Assembly (NCBI RefSeq): GCF_037154075.1
Contig: NZ_JBANRJ010000001.1
Coordinates: forward strand, 3,529,501-3,593,500
Direction: 5' to 3'
Origin: Sphingobium aromaticiconvertens
GTDB taxonomy: Bacteria > Pseudomonadota > Alphaproteobacteria > Sphingomonadales > Sphingomonadaceae
Length of the DNA: 64,000 nucleotides
A program made the position numbers and the translations under genes. Position 1 is the first letter of the stretch. Each line of letters begins with the position of its first letter. Positions 30,634-39,525 of the stretch are shown here, one piece after another. The notes under the pieces are model-generated. The model was given only the letters and a program-made list of their open reading frames with translations. It was not told the origin of the DNA and ran no database searches.

Positions 30634-30764
30634 GCGCCTGTTCCTAATCGAACAGCGCGCGGGGACCAAGCCCTTGACCGCATAGCTGTACCATTGCGGG
30701 ACCAATGCCCCGCCCCTGCAAAAGCGGTGGGACAGCGGCTCCACCTGTGCTTAATTGATCATTA

Positions 30765-31517
30765 ATGACTGCCTGCCCCCTTTTTCCGTCCGCGCTGTGC
30801 TGGATTGTGACCGCCGCCCTTCTGGCCGCGCCGTTGGCTCTGACACCAGCCGACGCCGCCCCCCCCGCACGCAAGGCCATAACGAAACCGGCACCACGCA
30901 AACCAGTCGCCCCGCGCCCTGCCTTAGCCCGCCCCCTCCCCGATGGAGAGCTGGCGCCGGGCGCATGGCGCTGGTTGAGCGAGGGGCCGTGGAACGGCCC
31001 GCTGTCGATGGTGATCAGCATCGAAAAGCAGATGGTCCATGTCTATATGGGCGACACACTGATCGGCATGGCCAGCGTATCGACGGGAATGAAGGGGCAC
31101 AGCACGCCCACCGGCCAATTCCCGATCCTGCAAAAGCGGCAATGGCACCGCTCCAACATCTACAGCAACGCCCCCATGCCCTATATGCAGCGGCTGACAT
31201 GGGACGGCATCGCCCTCCACGCCGGCCATAATCCCGGTCGCCCCGCCTCCCACGGCTGCATTCGCCTGCCCCTCGCCTTCGCCAAGCGGCTGTTCGAACT
31301 TACCCAACTGGGCACACTGGTTTCGGTGCAACGGGGTGAGATCAGTCCGGTATTGGCGCTCGACCCGCTGATCCTGACCGATCCCGGCAGTACGATCGTC
31401 ACCTTCACGCCCCGCGCGGCCCCCACCCAGATCGAACCACCAGCGCCCGACATGCCCCGGCTGGACATCGACCCCGAAATCTTCCGCCTGCGACTGTCCA
31501 GCGGGCGACGCTATTAG
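30765..31517 (+). CDS. L,D-transpeptidase (YkuD), short form
   Basis: Periplasmic wall enzyme, 250 residues. A signal peptide (about residues 1-32, ending TPADA) is followed by a basic Pro-rich linker and the YkuD domain: SMVISIEKQMVHVYMGD, TPTGQFPILQK and the active-site stretch ALHAGHNPGRPASHGCIRLP with catalytic His and Cys near residues 165-171. A Pro-rich C-terminal tail follows. Unlike the copy at 6501-7607 it has no peptidoglycan-binding domain. Alone on its strand, divergent from the aldo/keto reductase gene. Confidence 0.93.
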   Translation: MTACPLFPSALCWIVTAALLAAPLALTPADAAPPARKAITKPAPRKPVAPRPALARPLPDGELAPGAWRWLSEGPWNGPLSMVISIEKQMVHVYMGDTLIGMASVSTGMKGHSTPTGQFPILQKRQWHRSNIYSNAPMPYMQRLTWDGIALHAGHNPGRPASHGCIRLPLAFAKRLFELTQLGTLVSVQRGEISPVLALDPLILTDPGSTIVTFTPRAAPTQIEPPAPDMPRLDIDPEIFRLRLSSGRRY

Positions 31518-31593
31518 CCAGCCATATAGGTTTCGATTTCTGAGAGAGCCGTAGGGTGTCCGTAGACGGTGGGAAGCAGACACCGCTCCTTGA

Positions 31594-32043
31594 TCAGGGC
31601 ACAGGTGGATATGGCAAACTGCCATTCTCGAAGTCTTTCGGGCGAGCGTGATGCAAGCTAGCATCCACGATGCTATCGAACAGGCGCGTTCCCATCTTGC
31701 GATTATATAGCGGCGCCATCATCATCCAACTGGATGAATTCCCCTCAAGCAATGCGCGGACTTTCGATCCAGCGACCAGACTAACATCGCAATCAGAATT
31801 TCCTATGGAATACAGGCGACGAGGTTTGCCTTTCCATACCTTAAAAGGTTTCAGGAAGAAGGCACCTTCCTTCGTTTGCACTACAAGCGCATCAATTATT
31901 GCGTCGCTGCGTTCAATTCGTTCATGGGTTATTTTGGAGATTTCCGCGCTGGATAGCTCAACCTCGCCCTGTGGTGGCGAACAGGCGAGCGCCGATGATG
32001 AAGTGAAGAGCAGCCAGAGCGCAATCGTGATTCGACGGTGCAT
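31594..32043 (-). CDS. Exported protein of unknown function
   Basis: About 149 residues from ATG 32043, which starts a signal peptide (MHRRITIALWLLFTSSSALA) with a cysteine right after it (ACSPP), so lipoprotein processing is possible. The rest (ISKITHERIERSDAIIDALVV, FFLKPFKVWKGKPRRLYSIG, NSDCDVSLVAGSKVRALLEG) resembles no family I can name, though the KVWKG and VGS-like pattern recalls small TIMP/NTR-like exported domains. Its DNA is less G/C-rich than the flanks, which could mean transfer. The minus-strand terminator of ahpF lies upstream. Confidence 0.65.
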   Translation of the reverse strand: MHRRITIALWLLFTSSSALACSPPQGEVELSSAEISKITHERIERSDAIIDALVVQTKEGAFFLKPFKVWKGKPRRLYSIGNSDCDVSLVAGSKVRALLEGNSSSWMMMAPLYNRKMGTRLFDSIVDASLHHARPKDFENGSLPYPPVP

Positions 32044-32167
32044 AGCTCGACCATAGGGCAGAGCCATTCCGCCTGAAAGTGGTCGTTTTCTACCGCTCGC
32101 TGAAAAGCCAAATTGGAGCGGCAAGTTAATTAGTTCTGATTTCTGGGCAGGCTGGAGAGCAACCACC

Positions 32168-32199
32168 AAAAAAAGGGGCGACCCGCAGGCCGCCCCTTT
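32168..32199 (-). terminator. Intrinsic terminator after ahpF
   Basis: Stem AAAGGGGCG (32172-32180) with CGCCCCTTT (32191-32199) around a ten-base loop, with a run of seven A on the plus strand (32168-32174), that is T on the transcript strand. It lies six bases past the ahpF stop. Confidence 0.9.
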
Positions 32200-32204
32200 C
32201 ATCC

Positions 32205-33785
32205 TTATGCCGCCTGTGCTGCTTCCTCCGCAGCGGGCAAGCGGATGAGATAATCGAAGGCGGACAGCGCCGCCGTCGATCCCGCGCCCATGGCTATCAC
32301 GATCTGCTTATAGGGCACGGTCGTCACATCGCCTGCCGCGAAGATGCCCGGTTGGCTCGTCTCGCCACGCGCGTCGATCTCGATCTCGCCGCGCGGCGAC
32401 AGGGCGATCGCGTCCTTCAACCATTCGGTGTTGGGCACCAGGCCGATCTGGACGAAGATACCCTCCAGCGCGACGTCATGCTCGGTGCCGCTGTTGCGGT
32501 CCTTGTAGGACAGGCCCGTCACCTTCTCACCATCGCCATCGACCTTCGTGGTCAGGGCAGAGGTGATGATCTTGACGTTGGGCAGGCTGGCCAACTTGCG
32601 CTGCAACACGGCGTCCGCTCGCAACTGGCTGTCAAACTCGATCAGCGTCACATGCGCCACGATGCCCGCCAGGTCAATGGCCGCCTCGACGCCGCTATTG
32701 CCGCCGCCGATCACCGCCACGCGCTTGCCCTTGAACAACGGACCATCGCAGTGCGGGCAATAGGCCACGCCCTTGTTCCGATAGTCGTCCTCGCCCGGCA
32801 CGTTCATCGTCCTCCAGCGCGCGCCGGTCGACAGGATCACGGTGCGCCCCTTCAGCGACGCGCCATTTTCCAGCACGACCTCATGATAGCCGCCTTCGCT
32901 CTTGGCCGGGATCAGCTTCGTCGCCTTTTGCAGGTTCATGATCTCCACGTCATACTCCTTGACGTGGTTCTCCAGTTGCGCGGCCAGCTTCGGCCCTTCG
33001 GTGTGGGAGACGGAGATGAAATTCTCGATCCCCATCGTGTCCAGCACCTGCCCGCCAAAACGCTCCGCCGCTACGCCGGTGCGGATGCCCTTGCGCGCCG
33101 CATAGATGGCCGATGCTGCGCCCGCGGGGCCGCCACCGACGATCAGCACCTCGAACGGCTCCTGTGCCTTGATCTTCTCCGCCGCACGGGCGACCGCGCC
33201 GCTGTCGATCTTGGCGACGATCTGCTCCAGTTCCATGCGCCCCTGACCAAAGGGTTCGCCGTTCAGGAAGACGGTAGGCACCGCCATCACCTTGCGCTCG
33301 TCCACTTCCGCCTGGAACAGCGCGCCGTCGATGGCGACATGGCTGATCCGGGGATTGAGTATGCTCATCAGGTTCAGCGCCTGCACCACATCGGGGCAGT
33401 TCTGGCACGATAGCGAGAAATAGGTTTCGAAGGCGAAATCGCCATCCAGATCCTTGATCTGTTGAATGACATCCTGCGCGGCCTTCGACGGATGGCCGCC
33501 GACCTGCAACAGCGCCAGCACCAGCGAGGTGAACTCATGGCCCATCGGGATACCGGCGAAACGCACACCGATGTCGGTGCCGACGCGGCGGATCATGAAG
33601 CTGGGCGTGCGCTTGTCGGAGCCGGTCACGACGGACACTTTATCCGACAAAGCCGCAATTTCGTTCAGCAGCCCGCCCAGTTCCTGCGACTTGGCGTCGT
33701 CACCCAAAGAGGCGACCAGTTCGATCGGCTCACGGATGTTGACCAGATAGGCCTTGAGCTGCTGCGTCAGGGTGGCGTCGAGCAT
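32205..33785 (-). CDS. ahpF: Alkyl hydroperoxide reductase subunit F
   Basis: Flavoprotein disulfide reductase that passes electrons from NADH to AhpC. About 526 residues from ATG 33785. The N-terminal tandem thioredoxin-fold domain has the redox pair CQNCPDVVQ near residue 129; the FAD-binding part starts [22 protein letters not shown] and the second redox pair is [11 protein letters not shown] near residue 345; the end [22 protein letters not shown] is typical. It is downstream of ahpC with an inverted repeat between them that may lower its expression relative to ahpC. Confidence 0.96.
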   Translation of the reverse strand: MLDATLTQQLKAYLVNIREPIELVASLGDDAKSQELGGLLNEIAALSDKVSVVTGSDKRTPSFMIRRVGTDIGVRFAGIPMGHEFTSLVLALLQVGGHPSKAAQDVIQQIKDLDGDFAFETYFSLSCQNCPDVVQALNLMSILNPRISHVAIDGALFQAEVDERKVMAVPTVFLNGEPFGQGRMELEQIVAKIDSGAVARAAEKIKAQEPFEVLIVGGGPAGAASAIYAARKGIRTGVAAERFGGQVLDTMGIENFISVSHTEGPKLAAQLENHVKEYDVEIMNLQKATKLIPAKSEGGYHEVVLENGASLKGRTVILSTGARWRTMNVPGEDDYRNKGVAYCPHCDGPLFKGKRVAVIGGGNSGVEAAIDLAGIVAHVTLIEFDSQLRADAVLQRKLASLPNVKIITSALTTKVDGDGEKVTGLSYKDRNSGTEHDVALEGIFVQIGLVPNTEWLKDAIALSPRGEIEIDARGETSQPGIFAAGDVTTVPYKQIVIAMGAGSTAALSAFDYLIRLPAAEEAAQAA

Positions 33786-33812
33786 GCGAAAAAACTCCTT
33801 CGATAGATACAA

Positions 33813-33849
33813 ATATGGCTCAGGGCGGAGGTTCCACCCCGAGCCATAT
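33813..33849. terminator. Hairpin between ahpC and ahpF
   Basis: ATATGGCTC at 33813-33821 pairs with GAGCCATAT at 33841-33849, with further partial pairing inside. No T run follows on the minus strand, so it is more likely an attenuating or RNA-stabilising element than a full terminator. Confidence 0.6.
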
Positions 33850-33873
33850 CGCGACCCTCAGGGGGATCAGTGT

Positions 33874-34437
33874 TTAGATCTTGCCGACCAGGTCGAGCGA
33901 TGGGGCCAGGGTCTCTTCACCCTCTTCCCACTTGGCCGGGCAGACTTCGCCGGGGTGAGCGGCGACATATTGTGCAGCCTTCACCTTGCGCAGCAGTTCG
34001 GTCGCGTTGCGGCCAACACCTTCCGAAGTGATTTCCATGAACTGAATCACGCCTTCGGGATCGACCAGGAAGGTCGCGCGGTCGGCCAGGCCAACGCCCG
34101 CACGCATCACATCGAAATTATTGGTGATCTGGCCCGACTGGTCGCCCAGCATATAATAGTTGATCTTGCTGATCGCGGGCGAGGTGTCGTGCCAGGCCTT
34201 ATGGCTGAAATGGGTGTCGGTCGACACCGAATACACTTCGACATTCAGACCCTGAAGCGTCGGGTAGATGCCAGCCAGATCTTCCAGCTCGGTCGGGCAG
34301 ACGAAGGTGAAGTCAGCCGGATAGAAGAAGAAGATCGCCCACTTGCCCTTTACGTCGGCGTCGGTGACGTCAACGAACTTGCCTTCCTTATAAGCGGTGG
34401 CAGTGAATGGCTTGATGGTGGTGTTGATAAGCGCCAT
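33874..34437 (-). CDS. ahpC: Alkyl hydroperoxide reductase subunit C (peroxiredoxin)
   Basis: Two-cysteine peroxiredoxin that reduces H2O2 and organic peroxides, 187 residues from ATG 34437. The peroxidatic cysteine is in [19 protein letters not shown] near residue 47 and the resolving cysteine in [13 protein letters not shown] near residue 166. The typical GGLG-like and C-terminal YF regions of robust enzymes cannot be judged confidently. ahpF follows. A TetR-family gene lies upstream on the same strand; no OxyR gene is in the window. Confidence 0.97.
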   Translation of the reverse strand: MALINTTIKPFTATAYKEGKFVDVTDADVKGKWAIFFFYPADFTFVCPTELEDLAGIYPTLQGLNVEVYSVSTDTHFSHKAWHDTSPAISKINYYMLGDQSGQITNNFDVMRAGVGLADRATFLVDPEGVIQFMEITSEGVGRNATELLRKVKAAQYVAAHPGEVCPAKWEEGEETLAPSLDLVGKI

Positions 34438-34578
34438 GGGCTGTCCTAATCCTTGTTCAGGGTTGTCGTTACGGACCTCCATGTAGGGCAGCAGCGGCGA
34501 GTCCGGAAATTGGTTTTCTCGGATGCGGTGAGTGACAAAAGCGATCACAGACTCGCCGATTGATCGACCAGATCGTCT

Positions 34579-35184
34579 TCATTCCCCGTGGCCAACCAAC
34601 GTGTCGATCCAGTCCGTCAATATCCGGTCCGCCTCGCTGGCGGAAAAATTGCTGGGGTCCAGGCATAATTCCAGCCACAAGCCATCGACCAGCGCCGTCA
34701 ACCCGATCGCTGCCAGCCGCACCTGCGCCGCCGGCATGGCGGGCGCCGCTGCCTGCAACAGCCCCTCCATCCGTGCCCGCCCCGCGCCGTACATTTCCGC
34801 ATGAGCGGCGGACATGGCCGGGTTGCTCTTGACCAGACTCCAGAAGGCGATCCACGTAGCCAGCAGATCGGCGTCCAGAATCGGCGCCCGGAAATTGGCG
34901 AGTATATAGGCCCGCAGCCGTGTTCGCGGATCGTCCCCCGCTTGCGCCACACCTTGCTCCAGCGCATGCGCCACGCGCGTGCAGACATCGCGATAGGTGG
35001 CCAGGATCAGGGCATCGACCCCATCGAAATAATGGGTAAGCAGGCCCGAAGACACGCCCGCCCGTGAACAGATCGCCCGAACGGACGTACCCGCCGCGCC
35101 CCGCTCTGCCAGGCACAACGCCGTGGCGTCGATCAACGCCTGCCGCCGTACATCGGGACTTTCGCGAACGAATCGTCCCTTCAT
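34579..35184 (-). CDS. TetR-family regulator (BetI-like)
   Basis: About 201 residues from ATG 35184. The N-terminal helix-turn-helix (VRRQALIDATALCLAERG, then TSVRAICSRAGVSSGLLTHYFDG) and the BetI-type ligand domain (LATWIAFWSLVKSNPAM, LTALVDGLWLELCLDPSNFS) are clear. BetI proteins usually control choline and glycine betaine genes, but no bet gene is nearby, so the target is unknown. A longer frame to 35223 adds a Gly/Asp-rich leader that is not typical. Confidence 0.88.
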   Translation of the reverse strand: MKGRFVRESPDVRRQALIDATALCLAERGAAGTSVRAICSRAGVSSGLLTHYFDGVDALILATYRDVCTRVAHALEQGVAQAGDDPRTRLRAYILANFRAPILDADLLATWIAFWSLVKSNPAMSAAHAEMYGAGRARMEGLLQAAAPAMPAAQVRLAAIGLTALVDGLWLELCLDPSNFSASEADRILTDWIDTLVGHGE

Positions 35185-35383
35185 TGAAATCCCACTATCA
35201 TGACCCCCATCACGCCCCCCCATTCCTGCAGCTTTCCGTTCGCAACGACCCTGTCATCCTGTAGCATGACAAGACACCATATTGTCACAATGGATCGAAC
35301 CCGGCGGAGGACCGTTGCTCAATGACATTGCGCCGCAACTCTGGTGCAAGACGTTGCTCCGCAACATAAGCTGGAGAAGATGA

Positions 35384-35872
35384 ATGACTTTTACATCCCC
35401 CGCCCGCGTGGGTTCCGCGCCTGCCTGGGCGACACTGGCCGCAGCCCTGCTGCTGGGCGGATGCGGCACAGGAGCGGATAACGCCACAAATGTGCCCAAT
35501 AGCCTCGCCAACGGCGCGACCGTCGAGACGATCGAGGATCCCGATGCCGTGCGCGTGGGCGAGAATAATGCGGGCGCGCCCCTGCCGACCGACGCATGGG
35601 TCGGGCGCTGGGCCGGTCCCGAAGGACTGTTCCTCGACATCCAGCCTTCACCTGATGGCCAGCCGGGTCACTATGCCATCACCAACAAGGACACGCTCGA
35701 TCGCCAGGCCGATTATCAGGGTGTCGGCGAAGGCACGACGATCCGATTTGTTCGCGAAGGCAAGGATCTGTCGATCCGGCCGGGCAGCGGCAAGGAAACG
35801 GGCTTCAAATATCTGGCGGGCAAGGCCGACTGCCTGATCATCATTCCGAATCAGGAAGGCTATTGCCGCTGA
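35384..35872 (+). CDS. Predicted lipoprotein
   Basis: A 162-residue protein with a lipoprotein signal: hydrophobic AAALLLGGCGTGADN places the lipid-bearing cysteine near residue 28. The mature part holds an acidic, Asn/Asp-rich linker and a compact domain (WVGRWAGPEGLFLDIQPSPDGQPGHYAITNKDTLDRQADYQGVG, described by its two ends WVGRWAGPEG and DYQGVGEGTT) that ends in CLIIIPNQEGYCR. GAGAAGA precedes ATG 35384. Homologues in sphingomonads have no assigned role that I know. A strong hairpin at 35909 follows the gene. Confidence 0.75.
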   Translation: MTFTSPARVGSAPAWATLAAALLLGGCGTGADNATNVPNSLANGATVETIEDPDAVRVGENNAGAPLPTDAWVGRWAGPEGLFLDIQPSPDGQPGHYAITNKDTLDRQADYQGVGEGTTIRFVREGKDLSIRPGSGKETGFKYLAGKADCLIIIPNQEGYCR

Positions 35873-35908
35873 CTGCGCTCTGATCCAAACGTTTCCCCAG
35901 CGCAAAAT

Positions 35909-35934
35909 GGGGACCGGCATTGCTGCCGGTCCCC
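35909..35934. terminator. Hairpin downstream of the lipoprotein gene
   Basis: GGGGACCGGCA (35909-35919) pairs exactly with TGCCGGTCCCC (35924-35934) around TTGC. No long T run follows, but an 11-bp G/C-rich stem at this place is a likely transcript end. Confidence 0.65.
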
Positions 35935-36642
35935 ACATCCGCCGGATCGTCTCGCTATCGCCCTTGCGGGTTCAAAGCGGCGTATCCCGCGTCGCGATGG
36001 CCTTGCCCAAAAGCTTGTCCTTCGCGTTGCTCCGGCTCCGGTTCCTGGGAACCTTCACCTTTGCACCCTGTCCAGCCTGCCCGGCGTTCACTTTCGCGCG
36101 CACTCGGCATTCGGGCGAGGTCGCTGGTTAATGCACCTTCGCTTGCGGTCGGGAGCATGTTCCAACGATCAACCCAGGCGATAAAAGCTTGGTTTCCCTT
36201 GCTTTTATCCTTCGGTTTTCGCCGAAGGCCCTGCTCTGTCGATACAAGGATGCTGTCACTTAACGCGAGTCGCGCAAAGCGGATTCGTAGTTTTTGACGA
36301 GCGTATGACGATCAAAGCTGTGGACAACTGTGGATAAGTCAGAAAAATGGCGGAAACGCGCGGCTTTCCCGTTCGGTCGAGCGAGCAGATCGGCGTAAAG
36401 AAGGAAAAATCAAATCCCCGGAATGGCGCTGCAATTTGTCGACGCCCATTCGTCCACCGACACGGCTCTCCGTTAACGAAAATATTGGCGAGAAACCCCT
36501 TCCAGCACCTGAATGCCCTTCAGCACGTAAAAAAATAATTCAATTAATCCTGAATGTTATGATGTTGTCTGACGTTCATGCAACGCACGCCATTATGTGC
36601 GGGTTGATGCAGCAATTCATCATTATCTGGAGGAGATATTCC
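35935..36642. other. Gene-free structured region, candidate replication origin
   Basis: About 700 bases with no supportable gene. It holds a 9-bp inverted repeat GATAAAAGC / GCTTTTATC (36180-36209), an adjacent hairpin CCTTCGG / CCGAAGG, two GANTC sites (GAGTC near 36265 and GATTC near 36278), a DnaA-box doublet (36319-36337), and an AT-rich run around 36530-36560. Genes to the left are mostly leftward and genes to the right mostly rightward, as expected on either side of an origin. Origin function is inference; no dnaA, hemE or parAB is adjacent. Confidence 0.4.
36319..36337 (-). promoter_or_regulatory. DnaA-box doublet
   Basis: TGTGGACAA (36319-36327) and TGTGGATAA (36329-36337) lie in direct repeat with a ten-base period. 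The second is an exact match, on the minus strand, to the consensus TTATCCACA; the first differs at one position. Confidence 0.65.
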
Positions 36643-36957
36643 ATGCGTAAAGCCATTATTGCCCTGTCTGCCCTTTCCCTCGCCATCCCCGTGTCGATGG
36701 CAATTCCGACCGACAAGGCCGAAGCCCGTCGGGATCGCGACCGGGATTATCGCGGTCGCGAATGGCGTGGTCGTGACGGTCGCACCTATTGCAAAAAGTC
36801 CAACGGCACGACCGGACTGATTATCGGTGGTGCCGCGGGCGCCCTTGCAGGCCGCGCAGTCGATACCCGTGGCGAACGGACCACCGGCACCCTGCTGGGC
36901 GCTGCGGGCGGCGCGCTGCTTGGCAAGTCGATCGACAGCAAGCGCACCTGCCGCTGA
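36643..36957 (+). CDS. Glycine-zipper 2TM domain protein
   Basis: A 104-residue exported protein. A signal peptide (MRKAIIALSALSLAIPVSMA) is followed by a short highly charged Arg/Asp segment (RRDRDRDYRGREWRGRDG), a Cys-Lys-Lys motif, and a glycine-zipper block GLIIGGAAGALAGRAVD with LLGAAGGALLGKSID. This is the layout of Rick_17kDa / glycine-zipper 2TM proteins, envelope-associated small proteins of poorly known role. AGGAGA precedes ATG 36643 by eight bases. A bidirectional terminator follows at 37046. Confidence 0.88.
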   Translation: MRKAIIALSALSLAIPVSMAIPTDKAEARRDRDRDYRGREWRGRDGRTYCKKSNGTTGLIIGGAAGALAGRAVDTRGERTTGTLLGAAGGALLGKSIDSKRTCR

Positions 36958-37045
36958 ACAGGCGTGGGACGGAGAGAAGCGCCCTTGCCGCTTTCCTCCG
37001 TCCCGGCCTTCATGCGCTCCGACAAGTGCATGAAATGGGCGCACG

Positions 37046-37080
37046 AAAAAGGGCGGCTCCGCTACCGGAGCCGCCCTTTT
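37046..37080. terminator. Bidirectional intrinsic terminator
   Basis: GGGCGGCTCCG (37051-37061) pairs perfectly with CGGAGCCGCCC (37066-37076) around CTAC, with AAAAA on one side and TTTT on the other. It serves the glycine-zipper gene and the convergent gene at 37116-37397. Confidence 0.93.
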
Positions 37081-37115
37081 CTATTCAAAAGCGGTAAGGC
37101 TTGCGTGTTGCGGGC

Positions 37116-37397
37116 TTATTGGGCCGCGCCGCGCGCTTCGTCGACCGAGAAGTTGACGTTCTGGCCACCCGAAACGCCCTTTACCTTGCCATTCTTGACG
37201 GCGAGGTTGAAGGCAACGGCGTCGGGGAAGCGACGACCGCTGATGACCTGGCCGGTCTTGGTTTCCTTCACGTCATACACATAGGTATAACCCTCGTGCG
37301 TGAAGCGCTGCTTCCCGGCTTCTTCCGCATTGGCGGGGGCAGCGGCGGCGATGGCACCAAAGGCGCCGGCGACAATGATCTTGGACAGCATTCGCAT
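37116..37397 (-). CDS. Small exported protein, unknown function
   Basis: A 93-residue protein with a signal peptide (MLSKIIVAGAFGAIAAAAPANA, cleaved near residue 24). The mature part, QRFTHEGYTYVYDVKE and GQVISGRRFPDAVAFNLAVK, looks like one small beta domain found in sphingomonads; I know of no function. Two start codons are close together (37397 and 37391). It shares the bidirectional terminator with the convergent glycine-zipper gene and has a separate promoter region at 37398-37544. Confidence 0.75.
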   Translation of the reverse strand: MRMLSKIIVAGAFGAIAAAAPANAEEAGKQRFTHEGYTYVYDVKETKTGQVISGRRFPDAVAFNLAVKNGKVKGVSGGQNVNFSVDEARGAAQ

Positions 37398-37544
37398 AGG
37401 TTTTCTCCTTAGGAATGCCGATCAAACTTCCTCAATATATTCTGTTCTGTTGACGCCCATCTACGCTGCGACGCAACAAAGCGGCAATCGCAAAGCGCGC
37501 CGAACCGATTGCACGCAACGCAATCAATGGTGCAACCGGACGGG

Positions 37545-37952
37545 CTAGCCCTTCGCAAGTGCAACGATATGATCGAACTGCGCTTTGGTCAGCGGCGCTA
37601 CAGACAGACGCGACTGGCGGAGCATCACCATGTCGGCCAGCGCCGGATCGGCCTTCATGGTCTTAAGCGTCACTGGCTTGGGCAGCTTTTCCTTCGGCCC
37701 AACATGGACGGCCATCCACTTGCCCGTCTCATCCGTGCTGTCGGGCGCGGCCTCCTCGACGATTTCCATGATGCCGACCGCCTCCACGCCGATATTGCTG
37801 TGATAGAATAGCGACAGGTCGCCCTTCTTCATCGCCCTCATGTTCAACTGGGCGGTGTGATTACGCACCCCATCCCATTCCGCGCGTCCCTTTTTCACCA
37901 GATCGTCATAGGAAAAGACGTCGGGTTCGGATTTCATGAGCCAATAGTTCAT
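37545..37952 (-). CDS. EVE domain protein
   Basis: About 135 residues from ATG 37952, almost entirely one EVE (DUF55, PUA-like) domain: NYWLMKSEPDVFSYDDLVK at the start, WDGVRNHTAQLNMRAMKKGD, LSLFYHSNIGVEAVGIMEIV and the end LTKAQFDHIVAL. EVE domains recognise modified bases in DNA or RNA. In many bacteria this stand-alone form is a conserved housekeeping-like gene of unclear role. It is divergent from the 2OG-Fe(II) oxygenase gene. Confidence 0.93.
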   Translation of the reverse strand: MNYWLMKSEPDVFSYDDLVKKGRAEWDGVRNHTAQLNMRAMKKGDLSLFYHSNIGVEAVGIMEIVEEAAPDSTDETGKWMAVHVGPKEKLPKPVTLKTMKADPALADMVMLRQSRLSVAPLTKAQFDHIVALAKG

Positions 37953-38050
37953 CGCTTCTTCTTGCATCAGTGCGCCATGACGATCAAGGATCAGCACATA
38001 TGCGCGGCCCCAAGGAGCCGCCACTATTTGCGTTTCGGAAGGACATCAAC

Positions 38051-38995
38051 GTGTCACAATCGGTACTGGACCGCGTGCCCCTGCTGTCGTTGCGGGGAGA
38101 GAGCAAGGCCGATTTCGCCCAGCGTTTCGGCAACAGCTTCCAGCAGTTCGGCTTCGCCATCGTCAGCGACCATGGCATGGACCAGACGCTGGTCGATAAA
38201 GGCTGGACGCTGGCCAAACGCTTCTTCGCCCTGCCCGAAGACGCCAAGCGCCGCTACGATGGAAAATCCAATGGCGGCCAGCGCGGCTACACCGCCTTCG
38301 GCACGGAAATCGCCAAGGGCGCGCGCGAGAATGACCTTAAGGAATTCTGGCATGTCGGCCGCGACCTGCCCGAAGGCGACCCGCTCGCCGATTCGATGCC
38401 GTCCAACATCTGGCCCGAGGAGATCCCCGAGTTCCTCGACGTCTTCACCCGCCTCTATGCAGAGTTTGACCGGGTCGGCGCGGAATTGCTGTCGGCGATC
38501 GCTTTATATCTGGGGCTGGAGGAACGCTGGTTCGATGGCCCCATCGACAAGGGCAACTCCATCCTGCGCCTGCTTCATTATCCCCCTGTTTCGCCGCAAG
38601 CGCCGGGCATCCGTGCGGGCGCGCATGAGGATATCAACCTCATCACCCTGCTACTGGGCGCGGAAGAAGGCGGCCTTGAGTTAAAGGACCGCGACGGCAA
38701 CTGGCTTCCCGTGGTGCCGCCGCCCGGCGCGCTCGCCATCAATGTGGGCGACATGCTTCAGCGGCTGACCAACCATGTCTTGCCCTCGACCAGTCACCGC
38801 GTCGTCAACCCGCCGCCGGAACGGCGCGGCCATTCGCGCTATTCGATGCCCTTCTTTCTGCACCTGCGGCCAGACTTCATCATCGACGCGCTACCGCAAT
38901 GCGTGAGCGCAGAGAATCCCCGCCGCGACCTACCAATCACCGCCCACGACTATCTGCACGAGCGGCTGGTGGAGATCGGTCTGATCAAGAAGTAG
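38051..38995 (+). CDS. 2-oxoglutarate/Fe(II)-dependent oxygenase (isopenicillin N synthase family)
   Basis: About 314 residues. An N-terminal DIOX_N region (VPLLSLRGESKADFAQRFGNS, then FGFAIVSDHGM) precedes the 2OG-Fe(II) jelly roll. Iron ligands are visible as His and Asp in AGAHEDINLITLLLG and His in TSHRVVNPP, with the 2OG-binding Arg-x-Ser in HSRYSMPFFLHL. I choose GTG 38051, which follows GGAAGGA by eight bases; longer readings to 37970 lack family sequence. Substrate unknown. It lies opposite the EVE protein gene. Confidence 0.88.
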   Translation: MSQSVLDRVPLLSLRGESKADFAQRFGNSFQQFGFAIVSDHGMDQTLVDKGWTLAKRFFALPEDAKRRYDGKSNGGQRGYTAFGTEIAKGARENDLKEFWHVGRDLPEGDPLADSMPSNIWPEEIPEFLDVFTRLYAEFDRVGAELLSAIALYLGLEERWFDGPIDKGNSILRLLHYPPVSPQAPGIRAGAHEDINLITLLLGAEEGGLELKDRDGNWLPVVPPPGALAINVGDMLQRLTNHVLPSTSHRVVNPPPERRGHSRYSMPFFLHLRPDFIIDALPQCVSAENPRRDLPITAHDYLHERLVEIGLIKK

Positions 38996-39006
38996 GGATA
39001 AGCGCT

Positions 39007-39390
39007 CTATTTGCGCGACCGGGCGAGGGTAATCCCGATATCCTCGCCCCGCTCACTGAGCGCGAGCTTCACGATCTTCACCTCGACCCGGCGCACCTTC
39101 GCATCCTGCAAGAGCACCGTGTCGATGATATGGTCGGCCACCGCCTCGATCAGCGTGAAATGCACGCCCTCCGGCAACGCGGTGGTCGCCGCATGTTTCA
39201 GGTCCATATAGTTTTTCGACCGCGCCAGCGGCGTATCCGGCGCATAATGATCGTCGTGGGCCAGCAGCGCGCGCACCGATATCCGCAACGGCTGCGGCAG
39301 GTGCGTCTCTTCCGAATAGATGCCGGTCAGCACATCGACGTGCAGATTATCGACCTCAAGGATCAGTGTGTCTTCGCTCGGAATATTCAT
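39007..39390 (-). CDS. folB: Dihydroneopterin aldolase
   Basis: Folate biosynthesis enzyme that cleaves 7,8-dihydroneopterin. About 127 residues from ATG 39390; a longer frame to 39429 adds a Trp-rich leader. Family pattern: LILEVDNLHVDVLTGIYSEE with the conserved Glu, ARSKNYMDLKHA, HFTLIEAVADHIID with the second Glu, and VRRVEVKIVKLAL with the catalytic-type Lys. No other folate gene adjoins it, though thyA and the 5-formyl-THF cyclo-ligase are in the window. Confidence 0.87.
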   Translation of the reverse strand: MNIPSEDTLILEVDNLHVDVLTGIYSEETHLPQPLRISVRALLAHDDHYAPDTPLARSKNYMDLKHAATTALPEGVHFTLIEAVADHIIDTVLLQDAKVRRVEVKIVKLALSERGEDIGITLARSRK

Positions 39391-39525
39391 ATGTCGCCAG
39401 GCCCACGGACCCAAGGCCGTAGTCGGCAATCGGTCACAACATTATACTATGATTTTCACGAACAGGCGCTAAAGCCCGCCGCTTCCGGCGCGCTCCATGC
39501 GCCATAGATTGCGGATCGGCAAGTC

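Noticed and set aside
33813..33849. Full terminator between ahpC and ahpF
   Set aside because: The stem is good but no T run follows on the transcript strand, so I describe it only as a hairpin that may attenuate.
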